In this document: piece by piece, positions 28,399 to 36,693 of the stretch | How the letters are laid out: each line of letters opens with the position of its first letter | How positions within the stretch are numbered: the first letter of the stretch is position 1 | Assembly (NCBI GenBank): GCA_963763135.1 | Contig: CAVXNJ010000012.1 | Span: 1,116,001-1,180,000, forward strand | Length of the DNA stretch: 64,000 bases | From: JANMZO01 sp963763135 | Lineage (GTDB): Bacteria > Actinomycetota > Acidimicrobiia > Acidimicrobiales > JANYDT01 | Direction of reading: 5' to 3' | The notes under the pieces: model-generated | What the model saw: only the letters and a program-made list of their open reading frames with translations | Database searches by the model: none | Told to the model about the DNA's origin: nothing | Made by a program: the position numbers and the translations under genes

Positions 28399-28442
28399 AC
28401 CTCGCACACCGACCGCGGACACCGGGGAGGGTCTGTGGGGCG

Positions 28443-28448
28443 TAGATT
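28443..28448 (+). promoter_or_regulatory. -10 element, leaderless start of rlmB
   Basis: TAGATT lies 6 nt before the ATG at 28455, and no ribosome binding site is seen. Confidence 0.5.
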
Positions 28449-28454
28449 CTTTGC

Positions 28455-29657
28455 ATGGCTAGAGGCTCTTCCGGAAGTTCACGACCAGGCGGGCCCACAC
28501 CGGGTCGATCCGGCGGTCGACCGGGCCCGGGGCGTCCGGCCGGACCCCCGCGTGGTGTCGGACGCGGCACCGGTGGCGGTTTCGACCGCGGTGGATCGGG
28601 AGGCGGAAGCTTCGGAGGCGGCGATCGCCCGTCTCGTGGAGGTGGATTCGGAGGCAGCGATCGCCCTTCGCGGGGCGGAGGCTTCGGAGGCGGACGACCG
28701 GGGCCTTCGGCCGATCGCGGACCACGGCCCGGAGCAAAACCAGCGGGCCGGCCAGCGGCGCGACCCGACACATTCTCCGATGCACCGCGCGCCCCGCGCG
28801 GCACCGGACCCCGCGTCGGTTCACCAACCAACGGTCGCCTCTTCGGCGGACCACCCCGGCAGCGTAAGCCCGAAGCACCGCGCGAGGAGAACGGGCAGGC
28901 GGGGCCGAAGGGTCTCGGTGGCGATCTCGTGGAAGGGCGCCAGGCGGTTCGAGAACTGCTGATCGCCGGCCGTCGCCGGGTTCGCGACGTGTGGATGTCG
29001 GAAGGAAACGACGACTCTCCGATCCTTGCCGAGATCGAACAACTGGCCACCGAGGCGCGCATTGTTGTGCGGAAGGTGAGCCGAGAGCACCTGCAGGGTG
29101 AGGCGCGAACCGAAACCCCGCAGGGTGTGCTGGCGCACGCTTCCCCGCTCGTCGACGTCGACATCGACGATCTGTTCACGCGCAAGGGCAACAAGATTCC
29201 GTTCATCCTGGCCGTCGACAGCCTGACCGACCCGCAGAACCTGGGGGCCCTACTGCGCTCGGCCGACGGCGCCGGAGTGACCGGCGTGATCCTGCCCAAA
29301 CACCGCAACGTGCACATCACTCCCGCCGTGACCAAGGCGGCCGCCGGAGCGATCGAGCGAATCCCGATGGCACTCGTCGGTGGACTTCCGTCAGCCATGT
29401 TGCACGTCAAGGCGAATCATGAAGCCTGGCTCGTCGGTCTCGACGCCGACGGCACGAGCTCCATCTACGAACTCGCCAACCTCGGCACCGAACCTCTCGT
29501 TGTCGTGGTCGGGGCCGAAGGTTCAGGTCTGTCGAAGCTCGTTCGCCAGCGTTGCGACACGATCGCCAGCATTCCGCTTCGTGGCGCACTCTCATCCCTC
29601 AACGCCTCAGCCGCCGGCGCCATCGCTCTCTTCGAACTCGGCCGCCACCGCGCCTAA
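28455..29657 (+). CDS. rlmB: SpoU/TrmH-family rRNA 2'-O-methyltransferase (RlmB-like)
   Basis: 400 residues. The catalytic part (about 155-400) has an RNA-binding substrate domain (DLVEGRQAVRELLIAG, TETPQGVLAHASPL) and the SPOUT knot motifs LDSLTDPQNLGALLRSA-like (ILAVDSLTDPQNLGALLRS), VVVGAEGSGLSKLVRQRCD and IPLRGALSSLNASAAGAIALFE. It methylates a ribose in 23S rRNA with S-adenosylmethionine; RlmB acts at G2251 in E. coli, and the exact site here is unproven. The first 150 residues are Gly/Arg/Pro-rich (RGGG and PSRGGGFGG repeats), an RGG-type RNA-binding tail longer than in most homologues. A hairpin and the 134-bp minisatellite follow its stop codon. Confidence 0.92.
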   Translation: MARGSSGSSRPGGPTPGRSGGRPGPGRPAGPPRGVGRGTGGGFDRGGSGGGSFGGGDRPSRGGGFGGSDRPSRGGGFGGGRPGPSADRGPRPGAKPAGRPAARPDTFSDAPRAPRGTGPRVGSPTNGRLFGGPPRQRKPEAPREENGQAGPKGLGGDLVEGRQAVRELLIAGRRRVRDVWMSEGNDDSPILAEIEQLATEARIVVRKVSREHLQGEARTETPQGVLAHASPLVDVDIDDLFTRKGNKIPFILAVDSLTDPQNLGALLRSADGAGVTGVILPKHRNVHITPAVTKAAAGAIERIPMALVGGLPSAMLHVKANHEAWLVGLDADGTSSIYELANLGTEPLVVVVGAEGSGLSKLVRQRCDTIASIPLRGALSSLNASAAGAIALFELGRHRA

Positions 29658-29674
29658 GTACCTGTGGTCGCTCG

Positions 29675-29722
29675 GAGTGGGTGCGAATTCACAGTCCCAG
29701 CCTGAGGAAACGCACCCAACTC
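29675..29722 (+). ncRNA. Candidate structured element: 11-bp stem with 25-nt loop (copy 1)
   Basis: GAGTGGGTGCG (29675-29685) pairs with CGCACCCAACTC (29711-29722, one bulged A). The loop is exactly 25 nt (29686-29710) and ends in GAAA. It starts 18 nt after the rlmB stop. A second copy with one compensatory pair and the same loop length lies at 41258-41304. No T-run follows. It may be a terminator variant, an RNA motif or the left end of the mosaic repeat. Confidence 0.5.
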
Positions 29723-29730
29723 TCCAGAGG

Positions 29731-30487
29731 GAGCGCAGTGAGGCCACCGAGACCGGATGAAGGCCGCCTGTGGCGGGTGCCGAAGCGCTAGCGGAGGCGG
29801 GGCCCGCCACCATTGGACCGCGGCCCCGGCGAGGGTCGAGAGAAGCGAAGGAGCGCCAGCGAGGGAGCGCAGTGAGGCCACCGAGACCGGATGAAGGCCG
29901 CCTGTGGCGGGTGCCGAAGCGCTAGCGGAGGCGGGGCCCGCCACCATCGGACCGCGGCCCCGGCGAGGGTCGAGAGAAGCGAAGGAGCGCCAGCGAGGGA
30001 GCGCAGTGAGGCCACCGAGACCGGATGAAGGCCGCCTGTGGCGGGTGCCGAAGCGCTAGCGGAGGCGGGGCCCGCCACCATTGGACCGCGGCCCCGGCGA
30101 GGGTCGAGAGAAGCGAAGGAGCGCCAGCGAGGGAGCGCAGTGAGGCCACCGAGACCGGATGAAGGCCGCCTGTGGCGGGTGCCGAAGCGCTAGCGGAGGC
30201 GGGGCCCGCCACCATTGGACCGCGGCCCCGGCGAGGGTCGAGAGAAGCGAAGGAGCGCCAGCGAGGGAGCGCAGTGAGGCCACCGAGACCGGATGAAGGC
30301 CGCCTGTGGCGGGTGCCGAAGCGCTAGCGGAGGCGGGGCCCGCCACCATTGGACCGCGGCCCCGGCGAGGGTCGAGAGAAGCGAAGGAGCGCCAGCGAGG
30401 GAGCGCAGTGAGGCCACCGAGACCGGATGAAGGCCGCCTGTGGCGGGTGCCGAAGCGCTAGCGGAGGCGGGGCCCGCCACCATTGGA
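29731..30487. repeat. 134-bp minisatellite, about 5.6 near-identical copies
   Basis: Units begin with GAGCGCAGTGAGGCCACC at 29731, 29865, 29999, 30133, 30267 and 30401. The last is cut at about 30487, 9 bp before tRNA-Thr. Copies differ by only a base or so (CATTGGA versus CATCGGA). Each unit contains GCCACCGAGACCGGATGA, GGGGCCCGCC and CGGCCCCGGCGAGGG, boxes shared with the 15.8-kb and 41.3-kb regions. The 97-codon frames on the minus strand repeat with the unit and are artefacts. Confidence 0.93.
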
Positions 30488-30495
30488 ACAGAGGG

Positions 30496-30567
30496 AGCCG
30501 AGTGTCAGATTTGAACTGACGACCTGCTCATTACAAGTGAGCTGCTCTACCCCTGAGCTAACCCGGC
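30496..30567 (-). tRNA. tRNA-Thr (anticodon UGU)
   Basis: 72 nt that fold as a full cloverleaf on the minus strand. Acceptor arms are GCCGGGT and ACTCGGC (one G-U pair), the D stem is GCTC/GAGC, and the anticodon stem is GCTCA/TGAGC with loop CTTGTAA (anticodon TGT). The T arm is GTCAG-TTCAAAT-CTGAC and the discriminator is T. CCA is not encoded. Its 3' end abuts the truncated last unit of the minisatellite, and its 5' end shares 12 nt with each repeat unit. Confidence 0.95.
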
Positions 30568-30718
30568 GAGGGTACGTAAAAGTCTACGGGAATCCTTCGG
30601 CTGATCGGAACACGATATGAAGAACTTCCAAAAAACGCGCTCGCTGCGTGAGGGACCACCACCGAATGGCGGCGCACCGTTAGGATGCCAGCTACCGCAT
30701 GAAGGAGCCGCAATCACC

Positions 30719-31348
30719 ATGAGCAATTACCGCCATGCCTTGAACAGTTTGACCCGACGGTCGCAAAGAAGGAACGAAGCCGGTCAGGCGGGAGGTGCGG
30801 CGTTCCGCGGAGCGCTGATTTTGTTGATTGCGCTGGGCATCGGCATATTCCTCGTCCGTCAAACGAACGACTCGCCGTCGACATCGACAGTCGCGGGGGA
30901 CACGACGGCAGCAGCGGAAACCACTGTCGCCTCCTCGGAAGCCGGCACCGATACCGGACTCCCGACCACGACCGTCGCGACGCTTCGGGCTCCCGAAGTC
31001 GTGAAGGTGCTCGTGGCCAACGGCTCCGGCGTGAACCGCGCTGCTGCTCGCGTGCGGGCATTCCTGGTTCCGCTGCGCTACGACCTCCCGTCGCCCGCCG
31101 ATGCCATGTTGAAGAACTACGAGGATTACGTCTACTTCAACCCGGGCTTCGAACTTGAGGCCAAAGACATTGCCGCCAAGCTCGGTATCGCCAAGCCACC
31201 GATTCCGGTCCCGGCCAACGTCATCAAGCCCCCGGTTCCCGCCTTTGACGTGCTCGTCATGGTCGGCCCCGATATGGCCGTGCGTTTCAAGTCGCAGCCG
31301 CTCACGGGCTCGACCCCAACGGCGACTACAGCCGCTGCGGCTGCCTAA
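30719..31348 (+). CDS. LytR C-terminal-domain protein, membrane anchored
   Basis: 209 residues. A basic N-terminus (RHALNSLTRRSQRRNEAG) precedes one membrane helix (about 28-47, ALILLIALGIGIFLV), then a Thr/Ala-rich linker (50-95). The LytR_C domain starts at VVKVLVANGSGVNRAAARVRAFL. The domain usually follows a LytR-CpsA-Psr phosphotransferase; here it stands alone, as in other actinobacteria, and probably works at the cell wall outside the membrane. GGAG lies 12 nt before the chosen ATG; a longer frame from 30617 has no better support. Role unproven. Confidence 0.8.
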   Translation: MSNYRHALNSLTRRSQRRNEAGQAGGAAFRGALILLIALGIGIFLVRQTNDSPSTSTVAGDTTAAAETTVASSEAGTDTGLPTTTVATLRAPEVVKVLVANGSGVNRAAARVRAFLVPLRYDLPSPADAMLKNYEDYVYFNPGFELEAKDIAAKLGIAKPPIPVPANVIKPPVPAFDVLVMVGPDMAVRFKSQPLTGSTPTATTAAAAA

Positions 31349-31365
31349 TCTCGCCAGCTCGCAGG

Positions 31366-32472
31366 GTGCCACGAAAGAGCGCGGAGGAACGCCGCGAGAG
31401 CGTTCAACTGGCTGAGCTGGCCACTCCGGGCCTGGCGGTCGTCGCTGCGTTCGACAAATTCCGCCTGACGGCAAACGCCCCCGATCTTTGTCGCGCAGTC
31501 GGTGATGCGGCCTGGGAACGGTCCTGGACGTGCCATCAGCTCCCGATGGCCGACGGAGGTGAAGGAACCCTCGAGGTGCTCGCCACCCTTGGAGGTTCGA
31601 TTCAGACGTCGACCGTCTCCGGTCCGCTCGGTGACCCGGTGCAGGCGACGTGGCTGCTGCGGGGGCGCACCGCGTTCATCGAAATGGCCAAAGCATCAGG
31701 ATTGGCGCTCGTGGGCGGACCATCGGGAAATCGAGCGCTCGACGCGTCGACGGCTGGCACCGGTGAACTGATGATTGCGGCGTTGGGTGCCGGAGCGAAG
31801 CGAATCGTCGTGACGGTCGGCGGTTCGGCGACCACCGATGGCGGGTTCGGCGCGCTCCGGGCCATCGAACCGCTGCCCCGGTTCCGGGGGATCGATCTCG
31901 TCGTCGCGTGCGATGTGGAGACGACGTTTCTCGACGCGGCGGCCGACTTTGGACCGCAGAAGGGCGCGACGCCAGCCGAAGTCAATCTGCTTCGACGACG
32001 CCTCGAGCGGCTTGCCGACATGTACGTCGACGAGCGTGGGGTTGACGTTCGGAGCGTCCGCGGGTCCGGTGCGGCGGGTGGCCTGGCCGGTGGCCTGGTG
32101 TCGATCGGCGCTCGAATCGAATCAGGTTTCTCCCTGATCGCCGAGGAAGTGAATCTGGCCGAAGCGATGAGCACGGCGAAGCTGGTGATCACCGGCGAGG
32201 GAAAGCTCGATGTCGAATCGTTCAACGGAAAAGTCGTCGGTGGCGTATGTGCCCTGGCCCGCGACGCCGGGGTGCGCGTCGTCATCATCTGCGGCGTGGT
32301 CGACGAAGGTTTCACGGTGCCCGAGGATTTCGTGGACACGGTGCAGGAGATCGTCCCGCTCGCCGAACGTTACGGGGCGGACCGGGCGTGGAACGAACCG
32401 GTCGCGCTCGTCCGCGAGGAAGCATTGCGGGTCCTGCTGGAGTGGAACGGCGAGGGGCGCGGCGAGGGGTAG
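31366..32472 (+). CDS. glxK: Glycerate kinase, GlxK/GarK family
   Basis: 368 residues, the usual size for glycerate 2-kinase, which phosphorylates glycerate with ATP in glyoxylate and serine-linked metabolism. Features seen: AAFDKFRLTANA near the N-terminus, LPMADGGEGTLEVL, IVVTVGGSATTDGGFGALRAI, and GSGAAGGLAGGLVSIGA. The end LVITGEGKLDVESFNGKVVGGVCALA is diagnostic. The GTG start at 31366 gives about 20 residues before the fold and is uncertain. It lies 17 nt after the LytR_C gene, so co-transcription is possible, with no functional link evident. Confidence 0.92.
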   Translation: MPRKSAEERRESVQLAELATPGLAVVAAFDKFRLTANAPDLCRAVGDAAWERSWTCHQLPMADGGEGTLEVLATLGGSIQTSTVSGPLGDPVQATWLLRGRTAFIEMAKASGLALVGGPSGNRALDASTAGTGELMIAALGAGAKRIVVTVGGSATTDGGFGALRAIEPLPRFRGIDLVVACDVETTFLDAAADFGPQKGATPAEVNLLRRRLERLADMYVDERGVDVRSVRGSGAAGGLAGGLVSIGARIESGFSLIAEEVNLAEAMSTAKLVITGEGKLDVESFNGKVVGGVCALARDAGVRVVIICGVVDEGFTVPEDFVDTVQEIVPLAERYGADRAWNEPVALVREEALRVLLEWNGEGRGEG

Positions 32473-32553
32473 TGCTCCGCCGTCGCGTGCCCGAACGCGC
32501 AGGACTTGATCCCGCGGCACCCGGCCGCCGACCCAAAGCATTCAGCCGGCTTG

Positions 32554-32559
32554 TACGTT
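32554..32559 (+). promoter_or_regulatory. -10 element before a 17-codon ORF and asparaginase
   Basis: TACGTT lies 7 nt before the ATG at 32567, matching the leaderless pattern of neighbouring genes. It suggests translation starts at 32567, not at the asparaginase ATG 50 nt further on. Confidence 0.4.
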
Positions 32560-32566
32560 GTTCGCC

Positions 32567-32620
32567 ATGTCGACGACGACCAACCCCACCCGAGCCTTCA
32601 TGTCGCAGGTCACCTCATGA
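32567..32620 (+). CDS. 17-residue ORF overlapping the asparaginase start
   Basis: MSTTTNPTRAFMSQVTS ends in TGA, which overlaps the ATG at 32617 as ATGA. It may be a translated leader that couples translation to asparaginase. Alternatively, a one-base deletion near 32616 may have split the true N-terminus of asparaginase. Confidence 0.35.
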   Translation: MSTTTNPTRAFMSQVTS

Positions 32621-33546
32621 CGGTGGTGGCCGTAGCGACCCGCTCGGGCATGGTCGAAAGCGAGTTCCACGGCCATATCGTGGTCACCAATCCCGACGCC
32701 TCGATTCGATCAACGATCGGTGACCCCGGCCGGATCTTTTATCCGCGCTCCGCCAACAAGTTGATGCAGGCGGCCACCATGGCCCGACTCGGCTTGAAGC
32801 TGTCGTCGCGGCTTACGGCTCTTTCGGCCAGCAGCCACTCCGGCGAAGACTTCCACCAGCATGGCGCAAGAGAGATCCTGGAGTCGGCGCAGCGCACCAC
32901 CGACGATCTCGACAACACGCCGGCGCTGCCGTACGACGAGGAGATCGCCCGGGAGGTTCTGCGGGCTGGCGGATCACCGACGCGTCTGGCCCAGAACTGC
33001 TCCGGGAAACACGCCGCCATGATCGCCACCTGTGTGCTCAACGGTTGGCCGGTCGAGGGGTACCTGGCCCTTGACCATCCCCTCCAAAAGGCCATCACCG
33101 ACGATCTCTCGACGATGACCGGTGAGGCGGTCGACCGGATCGGAATCGACGGCTGTGGCGCGCCCGCTCACGCCTTCTCACTGGTCGGGCTGGCGCGGGC
33201 CTACGGGGGTTCCCGCTCATCGACCGGACCGGCCCGGGAGATCGCGAAGGCCATGGTTGCGCACCCGGATTTTGTCGGAGGAACCCGACGTGACGTCACC
33301 CTCATGATGCGCAACCTGCCGGGCGTCCTCATTAAGGACGGGGCCGACGGGGTCATGGCCGCCGCACTTCCCGACGGCACCGGGATCGCCCTGAAGATCG
33401 GCGACGGCGCAGCGGCCCCAAGGGTCGCGGTGCTTCTTCAGGTCATGAAGCTGAACGGTGTCGACGTGAGTGCGGCCGTGGCCGCGGTTCCGCTGGCCAT
33501 TTTCGGCCACGGGAAGCCGGTTGGCGATATCCGCTGCGTGCTCTGA
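32617..33546 (+). CDS. Asparaginase (Asparaginase_II family)
   Basis: 309 residues from the ATG at 32617. The family hydrolyses L-asparagine and is structurally distinct from AnsA/AnsB. Seen: VATRSGMVESEFHGHIVV, FYPRSANKLMQAATMARLGL with the conserved RSxxK, SASSHSGEDFHQHGAREIL, QNCSGKHAAMIATC and GIDGCGAPAHAFSLVGLARA. The Ser-Lys and Cys-containing motifs form the active site in studied homologues. The longer frame from 32506 has no conserved content. The start overlaps a 17-codon ORF. The gene ends 42 bp before the groEL control region begins. Confidence 0.9.
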   Translation: MTVVAVATRSGMVESEFHGHIVVTNPDASIRSTIGDPGRIFYPRSANKLMQAATMARLGLKLSSRLTALSASSHSGEDFHQHGAREILESAQRTTDDLDNTPALPYDEEIAREVLRAGGSPTRLAQNCSGKHAAMIATCVLNGWPVEGYLALDHPLQKAITDDLSTMTGEAVDRIGIDGCGAPAHAFSLVGLARAYGGSRSSTGPAREIAKAMVAHPDFVGGTRRDVTLMMRNLPGVLIKDGADGVMAAALPDGTGIALKIGDGAAAPRVAVLLQVMKLNGVDVSAAVAAVPLAIFGHGKPVGDIRCVL

Positions 33547-33588
33547 CGGGCATTTTCAGCGAAGCGAGCGCGCGGGAATGACGCGGTT

Positions 33589-33615
33589 TTGGCACTCTCG
33601 ACCGGAGATTGCCAA
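33589..33615. promoter_or_regulatory. CIRCE operator 1 (one mismatch)
   Basis: TTGGCACTC-N9-GATTGCCAA, the HrcA-binding inverted repeat with one arm mismatch. It lies 50 bp upstream of the perfect copy. Confidence 0.8.
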
Positions 33616-33638
33616 CTAGCGCTGGAAATCGACTAGCG

Positions 33639-33665
33639 TTGGCACTCGCACCTAACGAGTGCCAA
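33639..33665. promoter_or_regulatory. CIRCE operator 2 (perfect)
   Basis: TTGGCACTC-N9-GAGTGCCAA, a perfect 9-bp inverted repeat and the classical HrcA site. With operator 1 it implies heat-shock repression of groEL. hrcA itself is not in the window. Confidence 0.92.
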
Positions 33666-33747
33666 TTTCCGTTCTCAGGTAGTCGTAGTCCGGCTACCGA
33701 ATCGCTCAACGTCAGCCAGTACGACAGTACGAAATGAAGGAGAAACT

Positions 33748-35376
33748 ATGGCGAAGATGATTTCGTTCGACGAAGAAGCCCGCCGCGCGCTCGAAAAGGG
33801 CATGCAGCAGCTCGTCGATGCAGTCAAGGTCACGCTTGGCCCGAAAGGCCGAAACGTCGTTCTCGAAAAGAAGTGGGGTGCCCCCACGATCACCAACGAC
33901 GGTGTATCGATCGCTAAAGAGATCGACCTTGAGGATCCCTACGAGAGGATCGGCGCCGAGCTGGTCAAAGAAGTCGCCAAGAAGACCGACGACGTGGCCG
34001 GCGACGGCACCACGACCGCAACGGTTCTCGCTGGTGCCATGGTTCGCGAAGGTCTGCGCAACGTCGCAGCCGGCGCCAACCCGCTCAGCCTGAAGCGTGG
34101 CATCGAAGCCGGCGTTGAAGCTGCCGTTGCTGCGATCCACGCCATCAGCGAATCGGTCGACGGCTCCAAGGCCAAGATCGCCCAGGTTGCGAGCATCTCC
34201 GCCGCCGACACCGAGATCGGTGGCCTCATCTCCGAGGCCATCGACAAGGTCGGCAAAGACGGCGTCATCACGGTTGAAGAGAGCCAGACGTTCGGCATGA
34301 CGATGGACCTCGTTGAAGGTATGCGCTTCGACAAGGGCTACATCTCGCCGTACTTCGCCACCGACATGGAGCGCATGGAAGCTTCGCTCGAAGATCCCTT
34401 CCTGCTCCTCGTGAGCGGCAAGATCTCGGCCGTACGCGACATGCTCCCCGTCCTCGAAAAGGTCATGCAGTCGGGCAAGCCGCTCGTCATCATCGCCGAA
34501 GACGTCGAAGGCGAAGCGCTGGCGACCCTCGTGGTCAACAAGATCCGTGGCACGTTCAAGAGCGTCGCCATCAAGGCTCCGGGCTTCGGCGAGCGCCGCA
34601 AGGCCATGCTGCAGGACCTCGCGATCCTGACCGGCGCCCAGGTCATCTCCGAGGAGGTCGGTCTCAAGCTTGAGAACGCCACCATGGACCTGCTCGGTCG
34701 GGCCCGCAAGATCGTCATCACCAAGGACGAGACCACCATCGTCGAGGGTGCCGGTTCGGCCGACGACGTGAAGGGCCGCATCGCCCAGATCAAGGCCGAA
34801 ATCGACAACACCGATTCCGACTACGACCGTGAGAAGCTCCAGGAGCGTCTCGCCAAGCTGTCGGGCGGCGTTGCCGTCATCAAGGTTGGCGCAGCCACCG
34901 AAGTCGAGCTCAAAGAGAAGAAGCACCGCATCGAAGACGCCGTCTCCACCACGAAGGCCGCCGTCGAAGAGGGCGTTGTGCCCGGCGGTGGCGTTGCCCT
35001 TCTCCGTGCTCAGGCCGCAATCCTCAAGGTTGCTGCGTCGCTCACCGGCGATGAAGCAACCGGTGCTCGCATCGTGGCGAAGGCCGTCGAAGAGCCCCTC
35101 AAGCAGATCGCGATCAACGCCGGCATGGAGGGTGGTGTCGTGATCGAGAAGGTTCGCTCACTTACCAACCCGAATGAAGGCCTGAATGCTGCCACGGGCG
35201 TCTACGAAGACCTCGTCGCCGCTGGCGTCATCGATGCCGGCAAGGTCACCCGCTCAGCACTGCAGAACGCAGCTTCGATCGCGGCCCTGTTCCTCACAAC
35301 CGAAGCGGTCATCGTTGACAAGCCGGAGAAGGAATCCGCAGGCGCCGGTATGGGCGGCGGAATGGACGACTACTAA
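33748..35376 (+). CDS. groEL: 60-kDa chaperonin GroEL
   Basis: 542 residues, full length. It forms the double-ring folding chamber with GroES. Signature parts: KVTLGPKGRNVVLEKKWGAP, DVAGDGTTTATVLAGAMV (ATP site), AAVEEGVVPGGGVALLRA and a GMGGGMDDY tail. The tail is acidic, unlike the GGM-rich end of E. coli GroEL or the His-rich end of mycobacterial GroEL1, which fits a housekeeping GroEL2-type copy. AAGGAG lies 5 nt before the ATG. No groES adjoins, so this is a monocistronic groEL controlled by two CIRCE operators and closed by a strong terminator. Confidence 0.98.
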   Translation: MAKMISFDEEARRALEKGMQQLVDAVKVTLGPKGRNVVLEKKWGAPTITNDGVSIAKEIDLEDPYERIGAELVKEVAKKTDDVAGDGTTTATVLAGAMVREGLRNVAAGANPLSLKRGIEAGVEAAVAAIHAISESVDGSKAKIAQVASISAADTEIGGLISEAIDKVGKDGVITVEESQTFGMTMDLVEGMRFDKGYISPYFATDMERMEASLEDPFLLLVSGKISAVRDMLPVLEKVMQSGKPLVIIAEDVEGEALATLVVNKIRGTFKSVAIKAPGFGERRKAMLQDLAILTGAQVISEEVGLKLENATMDLLGRARKIVITKDETTIVEGAGSADDVKGRIAQIKAEIDNTDSDYDREKLQERLAKLSGGVAVIKVGAATEVELKEKKHRIEDAVSTTKAAVEEGVVPGGGVALLRAQAAILKVAASLTGDEATGARIVAKAVEEPLKQIAINAGMEGGVVIEKVRSLTNPNEGLNAATGVYEDLVAAGVIDAGKVTRSALQNAASIAALFLTTEAVIVDKPEKESAGAGMGGGMDDY

Positions 35377-35439
35377 GTCGGTAGCGACTTCGTAGGCAAC
35401 GTCTCGGCGACCAACGCCGATCAGCTGAACCGTTTGATG

Positions 35440-35467
35440 AAAGAGGGGAGCCTAGGCTCCCCTCTTT
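35440..35467. terminator. Terminator after groEL
   Basis: A perfect 28-bp palindrome starting AAAGAGGGGAGCC, with arms ending in TTT on both strands, lies 64 bp after the groEL stop. It should act bidirectionally. Confidence 0.88.
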
Positions 35468-35581
35468 CGCGTCCTTCAACCGGATCCGCCACGGCAACTT
35501 TCCTATGTTTACTTAGGATTTTGTTATGAATGCTTAGTATGGTCCTTGCCACAGCCCTCGGGAACTAGGAAAGTTGCAGCC

Positions 35582-36613
35582 ATGTTGCGCCGCACAACAA
35601 CCCCTTCGTCGCATCGCGACCGAAAATTCGCCCGCATCGCTGCCACGGCGGTGACCGCAATCGTCGGTCTGGTCGCAGTCTCCCTTTCGACGTCGCTCAC
35701 GTCCGAGGCCGCGACGAAGTCGACGACCAGGGCCACGACGTCCAAGAAGAAGGTCACCACCACGACGAAGAAGCGGGTTGTTCGCACGACGACAACAAAG
35801 CGCCGGACCGTCGCGAAACCCACCGTCGCCACCACCACCACCACTACACCGCTTCCCACCGTGGCCACCGCAGCGCCTACCGAGGCCACCACGTCGACGA
35901 GCACCACCACAACAACGGCGGCACCGGCCTTCGACTTCGACATCCTCGTACCGACGCCGGCGCAATCCGTCGCGGCAGGCTCCTCCGCCTCGTTCGTGGT
36001 GATCGTGTCCACCAAGGCGCCCGCCACACCGCGAGCGGTCACGTTCATCGCCACCGGAATTCCTGAGGGGGCCCAGGCCACTCTTTCGCCGAATCCCACC
36101 ACATCCGGGGCCGAGTTCCGGGTGAACGTCGGTGCGAATGTCGCGGTCGGGACCTACACGATTCGCCTCATCGGCTCGGCGGCGAACGTTTCCAAGACAA
36201 CGAACGTCTTCATCAACGTGACCGCTGCGACCAGCGCGACAACCAGCACCACGACCACGACAACATCCACGACGCTGCCGGGACCGACCACGAGCACAAT
36301 CGTGGTGGGCGCGGGTGCTCCAACCTTCGCCGTCGTGGTGAGCACCGACAACAACCGTCTGCGCACCGGCAATACGATCTCGTATTTCATTCGGATCATC
36401 TACGCCAACGGCTTCTCCACGCCTGCGTCACTTCAGGTCAACGGACTCCCGACCGGCGTATCCGGCGGCTTCAGCCCAATGTCGACGGCTGGAACGGCAA
36501 CGTTGTTCGTCAGTTCGACGGTCGCCATCGTGCCCGGCACGTACACCTTCAACGTCACCGCCATCGCCGGGTCGTATCAACAGTTCGTTCCGGTATCCCT
36601 CATCATCGAGTAG
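35582..36613 (+). CDS. Secreted Thr-rich protein with two Ig-like domains
   Basis: 343 residues from the ATG at 35582, preceded by AGGAAAG; a TTG 36 nt upstream is less likely. A basic start and hydrophobic helix (about 15-35, ending SLTSEAAT) form a signal peptide. Residues 36-115 are Thr/Lys/Arg-rich and low complexity. Two beta-sandwich repeats follow: FDFDILVPTPAQSVAAGSSA to NVFINVTA (about 120-215) and FAVVVSTDNNRLRTGN to VSLIIE (about 255-343), separated by a Thr linker. The repeats resemble bacterial Ig-like or NEAT-free adhesive modules. It is likely a secreted or wall-associated structural protein. Function unknown. Confidence 0.75.
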   Translation: MLRRTTTPSSHRDRKFARIAATAVTAIVGLVAVSLSTSLTSEAATKSTTRATTSKKKVTTTTKKRVVRTTTTKRRTVAKPTVATTTTTTPLPTVATAAPTEATTSTSTTTTTAAPAFDFDILVPTPAQSVAAGSSASFVVIVSTKAPATPRAVTFIATGIPEGAQATLSPNPTTSGAEFRVNVGANVAVGTYTIRLIGSAANVSKTTNVFINVTAATSATTSTTTTTTSTTLPGPTTSTIVVGAGAPTFAVVVSTDNNRLRTGNTISYFIRIIYANGFSTPASLQVNGLPTGVSGGFSPMSTAGTATLFVSSTVAIVPGTYTFNVTAIAGSYQQFVPVSLIIE

Positions 36614-36680
36614 CAGCCGTCATCGAGTAACGGCGTCATCGAGTAACGGCGTCATCGAGTACCAGCCGCATCAAGTAGCG
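36605..36680. repeat. 16-17 bp tandem repeats starting at a stop codon
   Basis: Five units of ATCGAGTA(A/G/C)CGGCGTC type. The first includes the TAG of the upstream gene (IIE-stop), and later units carry TAA, TAA, TAC and TAG at the same place. The end of the coding region was duplicated into the gap before the convergent SpoIID gene. Confidence 0.8.
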
Positions 36681-36693
36681 GGCTCGTATTCCT

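Noticed and set aside
29654..30483. Repeated 97-codon minus-strand frames as a gene family
   Set aside because: They recur only because the 134-bp unit recurs, run from unit to unit and have no ribosome site.
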